Source: a bacterium (GTDB lineage Bacteria; Myxococcota_A; Bradymonadia; UBA7976; UBA1532). Taken from it: a stretch of DNA of 49,263 nucleotides. Made by a program: the position numbers and the translations under genes. The stretch spans positions 1 to 49,263 of the forward strand of contig JAUHYW010000076.1 of assembly GCA_030426085.1 (NCBI GenBank), given 5' to 3'. Each line of letters starts with the position of its first letter. Position 1 is the stretch's first letter. Positions 40,287 to 49,263 of the stretch are shown here, piece by piece. Under the pieces are notes generated by a model, which was not told the origin of the DNA, did not search any database, and saw only the letters and a program-made list of their open reading frames with translations.

Positions 40287-43200
40287 TCACTCGAGCCGGC
40301 AGGTCATCCGCGCGGTCTCGTTCGACCCGCAGTTGTCGTTGAACGGCCCGGTGTAGCGGCACTCGGCGAGGCTGCTCTCGGCGCCGTTGCACTGCACGTC
40401 GTCGAAGACGAAGACCGCCGCCGGGCCCTGGCCGCAGCAGGCCGCCACGCCGGTCACGCCGGGGCCGAAGATCTGGCGGCACGCGACGCTGGCGTCGACG
40501 TTGTCCCAGTTGTCGTCGCAGACATAGCGCCAGGTGCCGTCCCAATAGACCTCCACGATGGCCCGGACCCCCAGCCGGTTGCCGTTCTGCAGCCGGGCCT
40601 CGCCCTGGCGCGGCGGCAGCGGCAGCGGGCAGCCGCCGCCGGCGTCGAACGGCACCAGATCCGCGGCCTCCTCCCGCCCGTCGAGCACCCCGTTGAAGCA
40701 TTGCCCCATCACCGCCTGCACCCCGGCGGCGCCTTCGGGGCCGACGTTGACGCTCTGGTTGCCGCCCAGGATGTAGACCCGCCCGTGGTGGGCGACCGCC
40801 GCCGCTCGATCGCGCGCGTCGAACAGGTTCGAGGACGACAGCATCTGGCGGGTCGCGATCCGGCTGTTCAGGTCGACGCTGCTCGGCTGGCGCACGAGCC
40901 CACCCGGCCCCCGGCCGTTGAAGATGGTGAGCTGGTGGTCGCCGATGAGCGCCATCTGGTGCCACGCGTGGGGCGCCGAGTAGCGCCGTTGCCATGCCCC
41001 GCCCACCAGCGCCAGCAGGTCGGCGAAGACTGCGTCGTCGGGGCCCACCCCGCCGACGACCAGGATCTCGCCGTCGTGCACCACCGCCCGCGCGGCCCGC
41101 CGCCCCTCGGGCAGCACCGGGCCCGCCCGCCAGCGATCGGCCGCCGGGTCGTAGATCTCCACCGTCTGCTGGGCCCCGTTGTTGTCCCCGCCGATGACCC
41201 AGATCTCGTCGTCGAGCACCACCGCCGCGGCGTCGGTGCGGGCGGTGATCATCGGCCGCAGCTCGGTCCACCGGCGGGCGGCCGGGTCGTAGCGCCGCAG
41301 GGTGGGCACCGCGTTGTTGAACTGGTTGGCCCCGCCGATGGCATAGACCAGACCGTCCAGCTCGACCGCCGCGACCCCGTTCTGCAGCGAGGGCAGCGGG
41401 GGCAGCTCGACGCTGCGGCCGGTCTCGGGGTCGTAGGCCCAGAAGACGTCCGTCGGCTGGAAGTTGCGCCCGCCGAGCAGATAGAACAGGCCGTTGATCT
41501 CGACCGCCGCGTGGGCGAAGCGGCCGTCGGGCAGCGCCGGGCGGGTCCGCAGGTAGTCCTTCTCGTGGCCGAACGACACCACCCCGGCGGTGGCGCCGGC
41601 CCCCACCGGGCCGCCACCCCCGACGAGGCCGCCGATCGCGAGCACCCGCCGCTCGACCATGTCGAGCGGGTCGGGCACGTTCACCGCCGCCGAGCCGGCG
41701 CTGTGCCGGGGCACGTCCAGCGGCCGCCGGGTGCGCCAGATGCCATCGGGCAGGACCAGCGACTCGACCACCGCGGTCCCCGAGCCGTCGCCCAGCCGGC
41801 CGCCGGCCACGACGATCTCGTGCGACCCGCCGGTGACCCGGCCCTCGTTGTAGATGCGCCCGGCCGCGGCGAACGACCGCGGCGTGGGCAGCGCCGGGCC
41901 CGCGCTCCACTCGAGGGCGCGGGTGTCGAAGACGTCGACCTCGGCGATGGGCACCCCGTCCTCGTCCTCGCCGCCGATGACGAACAGCAGATCCTCATAG
42001 AAGACCGTCGAGTGCCCGTAGCGCGGGCGGGGCATCGCCGGGATGTCGTTGTTCCAGGTGTCCGTCCGCCAGTCGTAACGCTCGGCGGTGTCGAGCACCA
42101 CGCCGCCGTTGGTCTTGCCCCCGAAGGCGTAGAGGTGGTTCGGGTCCTGGGCCCGGCTCAGGCTCAACCCGAAGCGGGTCGTCGGCATCGGGCTGAGGAC
42201 CTCCCACTGCTCGGCGCCCGCGCCGTCGAGGCGCAGCAGCCCGTTGAGCGGGATGCCGTCGTCCTGGCCGCCCACCAGATAGACCGCGGTGCTGACCGAG
42301 GTCGCCGCCGCCTGCGCCCGCGCGGTGGGCAGGGCCGGGCTCTCGACCCACGCCGCCCCCTCGCTGTCGTAGCGCCACGCCCCGGCCTGGGGCTCGTTGC
42401 CATCGCTGCCGCCGATGACATGGATGCCTTCGGTCGTCACCACCACCGCCGGGTGGATCAGGGCCTCGGGCAGCGGCGCCTCGGCCCGCCAGCCGGTGCC
42501 CTCGGTCGTGATCTCGAAGCTCGACTCGACGATGCCTTCGCTCCAGTTGCCCGCCTCGTCCCGGGCCCGGAAGCGGAAGCGCACGTCGTGGAAGACCCGG
42601 ATGCGCTTGATCGAGCGGAAGCGCTTGCTCCAGTTGTCGGGGGTGCCCCCGTCGTCGGTGTAGTAGACCGTCGCCGGCTCGTCGGTGCTGACGGTGAGCG
42701 TGATGCCATCGGTGAAGACACCCCCGTCGGGGGTCACGGTGATGGTGGGCGGGGTGATGTCATAGACCACGGTGACGGTCACCGTCTCCGAGTCGACCCC
42801 CATGTCGCGGGTCCCGATCTCGAAGACGTTCTCCCCCGGCTGGAGCTGCAGCTCGATCGACCAGTCCTCGTCGGGGCTCTCGGGGGCCGCCTCGGCGCCG
42901 TTGATCTGGACCGAGGCCCCCGCCGGCTTGGTGCCCCGCAGGGTCAGATCGCCCTCGTTGGTCGGGCTCTGCACCGGCTCGACGGTCGGCGGCTCGATGC
43001 ACCCGGGGATGCCTTCGCCCACGCAGACGCCATCGACGCAGGCGTCGACGGTGCACGCGTTGCCGTCGCTGCACAGGGCGTCCACCGGCACGTTCACGCA
43101 GGCGTTGCGCACCGGATCGTAGAGGTCGTCGGTGCAGGCGTTGCCGTCGTCGCACAGCGCCGCGGCGTCGAGCGCCTCGCAGACGCCGTTGCGGCACGCC

Positions 43201-44921
43201 TCGCCCACCGGGCAGACGCCGGTGGGGTTGTTCTCGCCGCAGGCCGCGCCCCGATCGTCGCACACGCCGACGAGGCAGCTCCGGCCGCCGGGGCACAGCC
43301 CCACCGGGTTCGCCTCGCCGCACAGCTCGTCGGGGCTCCGGCAGACGCCGTCGAGGCAGACGTCGTCGCCCACGCAGTCGCAGCCGTCGCCGCCCACGCA
43401 GACCCCGCCCGGGGCGCACGCCGCCCCGTCGGGGCATACGCCGCACACCCCGCCGCAGCCGTCGTCGCCGCACGCGCGCCCGGCGCACACCGGCACGCAG
43501 CGCTCCACGCAGATGCCGTCGACGTCGCACTCTTCGTCCGGGCCGCAGCCCCCGCAGTCGCCGCCGCAGCCGTTGTCCCCGCACTCCCGGCCGTCGCAGT
43601 CGGGCACGCACACCGCCTCGCACAGCCCGTCCTCGGTGCAGAACGCGCCCACCCCGCAGTTGCCGCAGAAGCCGCCGCAGCCATCGGGGCCACACATCCG
43701 GCCTTCGCAGTTCGGCGAGCAGATGGCCTCGCAGGCGCCGTCGGTGCACTGCTCGCCGGCCTCGCACATGCCGCACGACCCCTGGCAGCCGTCACCCCCG
43801 CACACCCGGCCCTCGCACATCGGCTGGCAGACGTCCCGGCAGACGCCCTCGGCGCACTCCTGGGCCGGCAGGCACTCGCCGCACAGCCCGCCGCAGCCGT
43901 CGTCGCCGCAGTTGCGCCCGGCGCATTGGGGCACGCAGACCGGCTCGCAGCGGCGGTCCTCCACATCGCACGCCTCGCCGTCGGGGCAGCCGCAGTCGGC
44001 GGGGCAGGTCGAGCAGTCCTCGCCGACCCCCGGAGCGCACTGCCCGTCGCCGCAGCAGTTGCCGCAATCGGCGGGGCAGGTCGAGCAGTCCTCGTCGGCG
44101 TCGCACACGCTATCCCCGCAGCGGGCCGGCGGATCGACGCAGGCCCCCTCGGCGGTGCACACGTCGTCGCCCGCGCAGTCGCCGCACGACCCGCCGCAGC
44201 CGTCGCCGCCGCACGCCCGATCGGCGCACGCCGGCACGCACGGGTCGTCGCACTGCCCGGCCACGCACTCGACCCCGTCGTCGCAGGCCCCGCACTGCCC
44301 GCCGCAGCCGTCGTCGCCGCACGCGCGGCCGGCGCATTGCGGGGCGCACGCCTGACAGGTGGCCGATCCGGCGTCGCACACCTCGCCCGGCGCGCAGCCG
44401 CAGTCGGCGGGGCAGGTGGTGCACGACTCGCCCCCGTCGGCGGCGCAGGTCCCGTCGCCGCAGCAGTTGCCGCAGTCGGCGGGGCAGGTCGCGCAGTCCT
44501 CGTCCCCGTTGCACGCGTCGTCGCCGCAGCGGGGGGCCGGCGGATCACACCGCCCCTCGAGGGAGCACGTCTCACCCGGCGCGCACCCGCCGCACTCGCC
44601 GCCGCAGCCGTCCGACCCGCAGATGCGCCCCTGGCAGTCGGGCTCGCACGCCGGCTCGACGCACTCACCGCCCTCGCAGACCGTGCCCCCGGGGCAGGGC
44701 CCGAGCACCTGCCACGCCCGGCCGTCGGCGCACACCTCGACCCCGTCGTCGGTGCAGCGCCGCCGCTCGGCCTCGCAGATGTCGGGCTGCACGTCCTCGT
44801 CGGTCTCGACCGCCATGTCTTCGGCGGGCGGGTCGCCCGGCGGGTCTTGTGAGCCGCCGTCGCAGCCGCCTGCCGCCATCGCAGCGAGCGGGATGAACAA
44901 TCGCAGGAATCGCCGGGCCAT
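40287..44921 (-). CDS. Giant Cys-rich, kelch and SRCR-domain surface lipoprotein
   Basis: 1544 residues after a GGAGG ribosome site; lipobox AAGGC (Cys20) and an acidic tether. About residues 92-505 hold eight Cys-rich units of the form CxPxCxGRxCGxDGCGGxCGxC, mixed with two longer CxTCPADCGNCCGDG units. A beta-sandwich pair follows (about 640-800; PTNEGDLTLRGTKPAGASVQING, then a chitobiase-C-like VYYTDDGGTPDN). Kelch-type blades (HVIGGSDGN, YLVGGQDDG, YAFGGKTNG, FVIGGEDED, YLLGGRN, YAIGGANQ, WVIGGDNN) form one or two beta-propellers to about residue 1420. The last ~105 residues (1440-1544) match an SRCR domain: VEVYWDGTWRYVCDDNWDN, then VACRQIFG and DDVQCNGAESSLAECRY. SRCR domains bind ligands in animals. 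It is probably a surface adhesin or receptor. Confidence 0.88.
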   Translation of the reverse strand: MARRFLRLFIPLAAMAAGGCDGGSQDPPGDPPAEDMAVETDEDVQPDICEAERRRCTDDGVEVCADGRAWQVLGPCPGGTVCEGGECVEPACEPDCQGRICGSDGCGGECGGCAPGETCSLEGRCDPPAPRCGDDACNGDEDCATCPADCGNCCGDGTCAADGGESCTTCPADCGCAPGEVCDAGSATCQACAPQCAGRACGDDGCGGQCGACDDGVECVAGQCDDPCVPACADRACGGDGCGGSCGDCAGDDVCTAEGACVDPPARCGDSVCDADEDCSTCPADCGNCCGDGQCAPGVGEDCSTCPADCGCPDGEACDVEDRRCEPVCVPQCAGRNCGDDGCGGLCGECLPAQECAEGVCRDVCQPMCEGRVCGGDGCQGSCGMCEAGEQCTDGACEAICSPNCEGRMCGPDGCGGFCGNCGVGAFCTEDGLCEAVCVPDCDGRECGDNGCGGDCGGCGPDEECDVDGICVERCVPVCAGRACGDDGCGGVCGVCPDGAACAPGGVCVGGDGCDCVGDDVCLDGVCRSPDELCGEANPVGLCPGGRSCLVGVCDDRGAACGENNPTGVCPVGEACRNGVCEALDAAALCDDGNACTDDLYDPVRNACVNVPVDALCSDGNACTVDACVDGVCVGEGIPGCIEPPTVEPVQSPTNEGDLTLRGTKPAGASVQINGAEAAPESPDEDWSIELQLQPGENVFEIGTRDMGVDSETVTVTVVYDITPPTITVTPDGGVFTDGITLTVSTDEPATVYYTDDGGTPDNWSKRFRSIKRIRVFHDVRFRFRARDEAGNWSEGIVESSFEITTEGTGWRAEAPLPEALIHPAVVVTTEGIHVIGGSDGNEPQAGAWRYDSEGAAWVESPALPTARAQAAATSVSTAVYLVGGQDDGIPLNGLLRLDGAGAEQWEVLSPMPTTRFGLSLSRAQDPNHLYAFGGKTNGGVVLDTAERYDWRTDTWNNDIPAMPRPRYGHSTVFYEDLLFVIGGEDEDGVPIAEVDVFDTRALEWSAGPALPTPRSFAAAGRIYNEGRVTGGSHEIVVAGGRLGDGSGTAVVESLVLPDGIWRTRRPLDVPRHSAGSAAVNVPDPLDMVERRVLAIGGLVGGGGPVGAGATAGVVSFGHEKDYLRTRPALPDGRFAHAAVEINGLFYLLGGRNFQPTDVFWAYDPETGRSVELPPLPSLQNGVAAVELDGLVYAIGGANQFNNAVPTLRRYDPAARRWTELRPMITARTDAAAVVLDDEIWVIGGDNNGAQQTVEIYDPAADRWRAGPVLPEGRRAARAVVHDGEILVVGGVGPDDAVFADLLALVGGAWQRRYSAPHAWHQMALIGDHQLTIFNGRGPGGLVRQPSSVDLNSRIATRQMLSSSNLFDARDRAAAVAHHGRVYILGGNQSVNVGPEGAAGVQAVMGQCFNGVLDGREEAADLVPFDAGGGCPLPLPPRQGEARLQNGNRLGVRAIVEVYWDGTWRYVCDDNWDNVDASVACRQIFGPGVTGVAACCGQGPAAVFVFDDVQCNGAESSLAECRYTGPFNDNCGSNETARMTCRLE
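43405..44648 (-). repeat. Array of Cys-rich CGxDGCGGxCG repeats
   Basis: Eight units encoding CxPxCxGRxCGxDGCGGxCGxC cores of about 28 residues, interleaved with two CPADCGNCCGDG units. Repeated codons are nearly identical (CGACGGCTGCGGCGG on the coding strand), which makes recombination likely. Confidence 0.85.
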
Positions 44922-45101
44922 CGGGCCTCCTCACGTCCGGGGTTGCCAGCGCATGGTGAGGGCCCGCGGCGACCCGCGCAACGCTGACGCGATACCGTCT
45001 CGAGCCCGGTAGAGCGGGGTTTCGGAGACGGTCCACCGTACGCGGGACTGGCCCTCCGGCCACCGAGCGGGCACCCTGCCGGCAGACGTCATGGAGACCC
45101 G

Positions 45102-47246
45102 ATGCGCGCATTCGAACACCCCGAGGACGAGGGATCCATCGCCGCCCGCGCCATCGGCCTGATGGCATGCACCCTGCTCGTGCTGGTGGGCTGCACCGAC
45201 GTCGGTGGTGGCGGCAGCGGGGCGGCGGACGGCGCCCTCGACAGCACGCCGACCGACGCCGAGGCGACCGACGGCCCGAGCGTCGACGCCACCCCCACCC
45301 CCGACGCCACCCCGGGCGACATGCAGCCGACGGCCGACACCGGCCCCACCCCCGACTCGGGCCCCGCGCCCGACGCCGCGCCGCCGGAGTGCGAGAGCGG
45401 CGCCCGGGGCTGCGTCGAGGAGGGCCCCCCGGCCCGGCTGGAGTGCGTCGGCGGGCGGTGGGCGGTGGTGCCCTGCGCCGCGGGCGAGGTCTGCGCCGGC
45501 GACGGGCTGTGCGTGCCCGACCCGGCGACCTGCGTCGAGGGCGACCGCGCCTGCCTCGGCGACCGGCGGCCGGCGGTGTGCGAGCCGGGCGAGGGCTGGG
45601 TCGACGAGTCGCCGTGCCTCCAGGGGCGGGTGTGCTCGGGCACCGGCCGTTGTCGGGCGCCGACCTGCCTCGACACCGCCGCCCGGACCTACCTCGGGTG
45701 CGACTTCTGGGCCACCGATCTGCCCAACCTGGCCTTCGCCCCCCTCGGCGCCACCGCCGACGCCCCCCTGGGGCTGGTGCTGGCCAACCCCGACCCCGAG
45801 CTGCGGGCCCGGGTCTGGATCCGCGAGCCGGACGGATCGCCCGCGGCGCTGGTGGGCGAGGTGACCATCCAGCCGCCGCCCACCGCGTTCGGCGCCGAGC
45901 CGGTCACCGTCTACAGCGAGCTGCGCCGGGCGGATGCCATGCTGGTCGAGCAGGGCTTCGAGGGGGCCCACCCCATCGACATCCCCGGCGGCGGCCTGGG
46001 GGTCTTCCTGCTGCCCCACCACCCGTACACCGAGAGCAGCCGGGTGGCGTTCGATAGCTGGCGGGTCGAGACCGACCGCCCGGTGGCGGCGTATCAGTTC
46101 AGCCCCTATTGCTGTAACTACAGCTTCACCAACGACGCCAGCCTGCTGCTGCCCATCCCCGCGCTGGGGGTGAACTACATGTACATCGGGGTGCCGGCGT
46201 GGCAGCAGCCCGACGAGCCCGATCCGGCCGACCCCAACCCGCCGCCGCCGGCCGACATCCCGGCCACGCTGACGGTGGTCGGCACCGTGGATGGCACCAA
46301 CGTGCGCATCGAGCTGCCCCCCGGCGCGTCCCTCGAGCCCGACGGCGCGGGGCGGGCGACGGTCAACGGCCAGACGATCACCGCCGATCTGGCGGCCGGG
46401 GAAGTGATGACGCTGATGACACCCCCGCCGGTGAACCGCGGCGGCCGCCCGCCGCTCTCGGTCGACCTCACCGGGACCCGGGTGACCGGCAGCGCCCCGA
46501 TCGCGGTGTTCAGCGGCCACATGTGCACCTTCTACCCATGGGATCAGGAGGCTTGCGATCACCTCGAAGAGCAGCTCTTCCCCACCGACACCTGGGGCAA
46601 CCGCTTCGTGCTCGCGCCGACGAAGCTGCGCACCGAGACCCCTGATCTGGCCACCGAGACGACGTTCTGGAAGATCGTCGCCCGGGACGCCAACACCCGG
46701 GTGCGGCTCTCGGTGCCGTTCGACCAGCTCGACGCGTCGCGGCCCGGCTTCGACGGCGTGCCCGACTGCCGCGCGGCGCTGATCGACCCCGAGACCCTCG
46801 TCTTGCAGAGCGGCGAGACCTGTGAGTTCGGCACCCGCCTGCCTCTGGCCCTGTCGACCGATCGGCCGATCGCGGTGATGGGCATCATCAGCGGTCAGGC
46901 GTCGGTGGGCTTCCTGGCCCAGAACGCGGGTGATCCGGCGATCTTCCTGGTGCCGCCGGAGTATCAGTATCGCCAGGACTATGCCTTCCTGACGCCCACC
47001 ACCTACTTCGTCGACTACCTGACCGTCGTCGCCCCGCCCGAGGCGTCGCTGACGCTCGACGGCGCGCTGCTCGACCTGAACGACGCGACGCCCGTGCCGG
47101 GCTCGACCCAGGTCTACAAGCACTTCGAGGTCGACGACGGGCCCCATCGCATCGCGGGCGATGTGCCATTCGGGATCCTGGTGTATGCCTACGATGACTA
47201 CGTGAGCTACGCGTACACCGGGGGGCAGAACATCATCAAGCGGTAG
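45102..47246 (+). CDS. IgGFc-binding-domain surface lipoprotein
   Basis: 714 residues; lipobox LVLVGC (Cys31), with an in-frame ATG (Met21) just before the hydrophobic core as an alternative start. A long (TPDATPGD)-type tether (about 40-95) and two short Cys modules (CESGARGCVEEGP, CVEGDRACLGDRRP) precede the main domain. Residues about 185-714 match the IgGFc-binding-protein N-terminal family by its motifs: NLAFAPLGATADAPLGLVLANP, RPVAAYQFSPYCC and SFTNDASLLLP, and VFSGHMCTFYPWDQEACDHLEEQLFPTDTWG. The name comes from a mucin-like vertebrate protein; bacterial members are surface proteins of unclear role. It is divergent from the kelch/SRCR gene (180-base spacer), so the two may be coordinately expressed. 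Confidence 0.85.
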   Translation: MRAFEHPEDEGSIAARAIGLMACTLLVLVGCTDVGGGGSGAADGALDSTPTDAEATDGPSVDATPTPDATPGDMQPTADTGPTPDSGPAPDAAPPECESGARGCVEEGPPARLECVGGRWAVVPCAAGEVCAGDGLCVPDPATCVEGDRACLGDRRPAVCEPGEGWVDESPCLQGRVCSGTGRCRAPTCLDTAARTYLGCDFWATDLPNLAFAPLGATADAPLGLVLANPDPELRARVWIREPDGSPAALVGEVTIQPPPTAFGAEPVTVYSELRRADAMLVEQGFEGAHPIDIPGGGLGVFLLPHHPYTESSRVAFDSWRVETDRPVAAYQFSPYCCNYSFTNDASLLLPIPALGVNYMYIGVPAWQQPDEPDPADPNPPPPADIPATLTVVGTVDGTNVRIELPPGASLEPDGAGRATVNGQTITADLAAGEVMTLMTPPPVNRGGRPPLSVDLTGTRVTGSAPIAVFSGHMCTFYPWDQEACDHLEEQLFPTDTWGNRFVLAPTKLRTETPDLATETTFWKIVARDANTRVRLSVPFDQLDASRPGFDGVPDCRAALIDPETLVLQSGETCEFGTRLPLALSTDRPIAVMGIISGQASVGFLAQNAGDPAIFLVPPEYQYRQDYAFLTPTTYFVDYLTVVAPPEASLTLDGALLDLNDATPVPGSTQVYKHFEVDDGPHRIAGDVPFGILVYAYDDYVSYAYTGGQNIIKR

Positions 47247-47305
47247 ACCGGCGACGCGCCACGACCGCCTGACACAGCCACCTCGGCTCGACCTCGGCGA
47301 TGGGC

Positions 47306-47311
47306 TATCAT
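47306..47311 (+). promoter_or_regulatory. Candidate -10 box (TATCAT) for the last gene
   Basis: TATCAT lies 28 bases before the ATG at 47340, in a GC-rich spacer after the IgGFc-type gene. GGGGGGAGG (47325-47333) serves as ribosome site. Confidence 0.4.
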
Positions 47312-47339
47312 GCGGCCCGCTTGCGGGGGGAGGTTCTCG

Positions 47340-49263
47340 ATGTCGGTGGTCGATCTGCGACGCGCGGCGCCCTGGATGGCGCTGGTGCTGGGTCTGGCGG
47401 GGGGCGGTTGCTTCCCCCCGTTGCCGGCGCCCCTCCCGGCCGCCGAGGAGGCGCCCGACACCGGGCTGGACGGCGGGACCGACGCTGTGGCCGATGTCGG
47501 GCCCGACGCGGGGCCCGACGCCGCGGTCGATGGCCCGCCCGACGAGGGCCCGGCGCCCGATGGCGGGTCGGGCGAGATCTGCAACGGCGACGACGATGAC
47601 GACGATGGCCTCGTCGACGAGGGCTTCACCGCGCCCGACGGGTCGCGCATCGGTGAGGACTGCGCCGGGCAGGGGATCGGGATCTGTCAGGATCGGGGGA
47701 CCGCTGTCTGCGATGGCCCGATGGCGGCCCGGTGCCTCATCCAGACGCCGGGGGCCGACGCGTCCGAGGCCGAGGCGTGCAACGGGCTCGACGACGACTG
47801 CGATGGCATGGCCGACGAGGGCGCCGACGAGGCGTGCTGGGACGCGGTGCCCGAGCAGAACCGCCAGGGGGTCTGCACGCCCGGCGTGCGGCGCTGCGAG
47901 GGCGGCGAGCCGTCGGCGGTCTGCGCGGGCGAGGTGGCGCCGGTCGACGAGGTCTGCGGCAACGGGGCGGACGACGACTGCGACGGCGCGACGGACGAAG
48001 GCTTCGACGTCGAGACCGACCCCCGCCACTGCGGGGCCTGCGGCGCTGACTGCAACCGGCCCGGCGGCGTGCCGCGCAGCGGCGAGTTCCAGTGCGTAGA
48101 CGGCACATGCGACCTCGTCGGCTGTCCGCCGGGCGCCTTCGACGTGGACGGCGCGCCGGACAACGGCTGCGAGTGCGCGGCGGGCGACGAGGCCATCGAC
48201 TTCGACGATGACGACTGCGACGGGGTGGTCGACGCCCGCCGGGACGGGCGGCATATCTTCGTCGCGCCGTCCGTCGGCGACGGGGTCGACGGCAACGGGG
48301 CGTCCTTCGTCGGGTGGGACGGGGCCGGTCAGCGGGTCGCGCCGTACATCAGCCTGGGCGACGCGCTGGCCGACGTGCGCGCGCTGCGCGGCCGGGGGGA
48401 CGACGAGCCGCTGACGCTCGTGCTCGAGGCCGGGGAGTACGTCGTGCCCGAGGGGATCGAGGTGCCCGATCGGGTCTCGATCCTCGGGGGGTATCGCTTC
48501 GAGCACATCGGCGAGGTCGACGCCCGCGACGGCCCCGGCGCGGTGCGGGCCCACCGGTGGATCCGCGATCGGCGCGACGCCGACGGCGCGTTGGTCACGG
48601 TCTTGCGGGGGAGTCGGGTGGCGCTGCGCTACCGAGGGCTCACCGGGCCCACCGTGCTGCACAACGTCGTGGTCCGCGCCGAGGACGCCGGGCCGGGGGC
48701 CAGCAGCGTGGCGGTCCTCGCCGTGGGCGTCGGCGAGTGGCTGCACATCGCCGACGCCTTGCTGGCCGGCGGTCAGGGTGGGTGGGGCCTCGACGGCAGC
48801 CCCGGCGCGGACGGGGCGGCGGTCGAGCCGGGCATGGACGGGGCCGACGGTGAGCCAGGCGACGGCGGGGGCTGCGCGGCGTGCGGCGGGTCGGGCGGTC
48901 TCGCGCCGACCTGCGCCGCCGATCTGGCCGAGGTCGACCCCGACCGCTCACCGGCGTCGGGCGGCCGCGGGGGGGATGGCGGGGCAGAAGGCGAGGACGG
49001 GGCCCGGACCGAGCCCGATCAGCTCCTGGCGCTCGGCGGGCGTCAAGGGCTCGCGATGCAGCGCGGCGAGTCGGGCCGCGAAGGTCAGCAGGGTCGGGCC
49101 GGCGCCAACTCGCAGAGCGGCGCGCCCGATGGGCGGACCGTGGACGGGCCGCTGGTGCCGTGGGTGCCGACGGTCTCGGGTCAGGCGGGGGACGGCCTGC
49201 CGGGCAGCGGCGGCGGAGGCGGCGGCGGCGGCGCGACCGTGGGCGGCGGGGGCGGCGGGGGCG
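47340..49263 (+). CDS. MopE-repeat lipoprotein with beta-helix and Gly-rich region (3' truncated)
   Basis: The frame is open to the window end (641 codons visible). The N-terminus is a signal sequence with a Cys after AGGG (Cys24), then an Asp/Pro/Gly tether. Four MopE-type units follow: the first reads EICNGDDDDDDGLVDEGF with Asp in place of the core Cys, the next two are ADDDCDG/LDDDCDG units and the last is FDDDDCDGVVDARR. Residues about 300-480 resemble a DUF1565/pectate-lyase-like right-handed beta-helix entry (HIFVAPSVGDG, YISLGDALADVRAL, GIEVPDRVSILGGY). A collagen-like Gly-rich tract (GSPGADGAAVEPGMDGADGEPGDGG) and a poly-Gly segment end the window. It is a probable surface protein; the C-terminus is not seen. 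Confidence 0.8.
   Translation, partial: MSVVDLRRAAPWMALVLGLAGGGCFPPLPAPLPAAEEAPDTGLDGGTDAVADVGPDAGPDAAVDGPPDEGPAPDGGSGEICNGDDDDDDGLVDEGFTAPDGSRIGEDCAGQGIGICQDRGTAVCDGPMAARCLIQTPGADASEAEACNGLDDDCDGMADEGADEACWDAVPEQNRQGVCTPGVRRCEGGEPSAVCAGEVAPVDEVCGNGADDDCDGATDEGFDVETDPRHCGACGADCNRPGGVPRSGEFQCVDGTCDLVGCPPGAFDVDGAPDNGCECAAGDEAIDFDDDDCDGVVDARRDGRHIFVAPSVGDGVDGNGASFVGWDGAGQRVAPYISLGDALADVRALRGRGDDEPLTLVLEAGEYVVPEGIEVPDRVSILGGYRFEHIGEVDARDGPGAVRAHRWIRDRRDADGALVTVLRGSRVALRYRGLTGPTVLHNVVVRAEDAGPGASSVAVLAVGVGEWLHIADALLAGGQGGWGLDGSPGADGAAVEPGMDGADGEPGDGGGCAACGGSGGLAPTCAADLAEVDPDRSPASGGRGGDGGAEGEDGARTEPDQLLALGGRQGLAMQRGESGREGQQGRAGANSQSGAPDGRTVDGPLVPWVPTVSGQAGDGLPGSGGGGGGGGATVGGGGGGG

Noticed and set aside
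39687-44852. Very long plus-strand open frame (1721 codons) antisense to the kelch/SRCR gene
   Set aside because: Its translation is compositional (His/Ala/Arg/Asp) with no domain, start signal or ribosome site. In DNA with nearly all G/C third positions, antisense frames rarely meet stop codons. The minus-strand gene has a signal peptide, ordered domains and a ribosome site.
44931-48746. Long minus-strand frame opposite the IgGFc-type and last genes
   Set aside because: Gly/Ala/Arg/His-rich shadow without domain content; the plus-strand genes have signal peptides and family motifs.

Overview
This 49 kb window is very GC-rich, with coding third positions almost always G or C. It is dominated by genes for exported proteins. 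I infer a chromosome segment of a myxobacterium-like organism (Myxococcota, broad Polyangia/Sandaracinus type). The pointers are many lipoproteins with Asp/Pro-rich tethers, MopE-type DDDCDG repeats, IgGFc-binding, kelch/SRCR and fibrinogen-like surface proteins, cytochrome-c lipoprotein fusions, a GAF/sigma-54 activator and a TPR-CHAT protease with its own sigma factor. I see no rRNA, tRNA, CRISPR array, transposase, phage or plasmid gene. Genes are tightly packed and no gap exceeds 300 bases.

Layout. 1-7.5 kb: a partial gene, a small lipoprotein, a PP2C-type phosphatase, a cytochrome/copper monooxygenase fusion, a sigma-54 activator, an ExbD-like protein with a haem-c motif, a lipoprotein and a translationally coupled ferritin-like protein. 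7.5-14.2 kb (minus strand): a compact five-gene cluster, transcribed in the order TPR-CHAT lipoprotein protease, membrane anti-sigma-like protein, sigma factor, GlpQ, amidase. A secreted subtilase starts divergently at 14.5 kb behind an ECF-like promoter candidate. 17-28.6 kb: a small secreted protein, an SGNH-hydrolase lipoprotein, the GTPase TypA/BipA (the clearest housekeeping gene), two cytochrome-c lipoproteins, an orphan type III secretion SctJ-like lipoprotein, a rhomboid protease and a GspC-like double-PDZ protein. 28.7-33.5 kb: a coupled cell-wall pair, a soluble lytic transglycosylase and a GT51 glycosyltransferase fused to a long AsmA-like region. 33.6-49.3 kb: giant Cys-rich surface lipoproteins, interrupted by a TatD-type hydrolase, a small beta-barrel protein and a 70-residue protein. 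The last gene runs off the window.

The most interesting unit is the CHAT/anti-sigma/sigma operon. It resembles an envelope-facing version of the TPR-CHAT plus anti-sigma plus RpoE logic known from type III-E CRISPR systems, here without CRISPR parts and with a divergent subtilase as possible target or partner. Other points of note are the haem-motif ExbD, a eukaryote-type SRCR domain, a nested structured element at 38923-39040, a palindrome-dense spacer at 39724-39928, and an apparently over-represented palindromic word GATGSCATC. Several very long open frames antisense to the big genes are composition artefacts and are not annotated.
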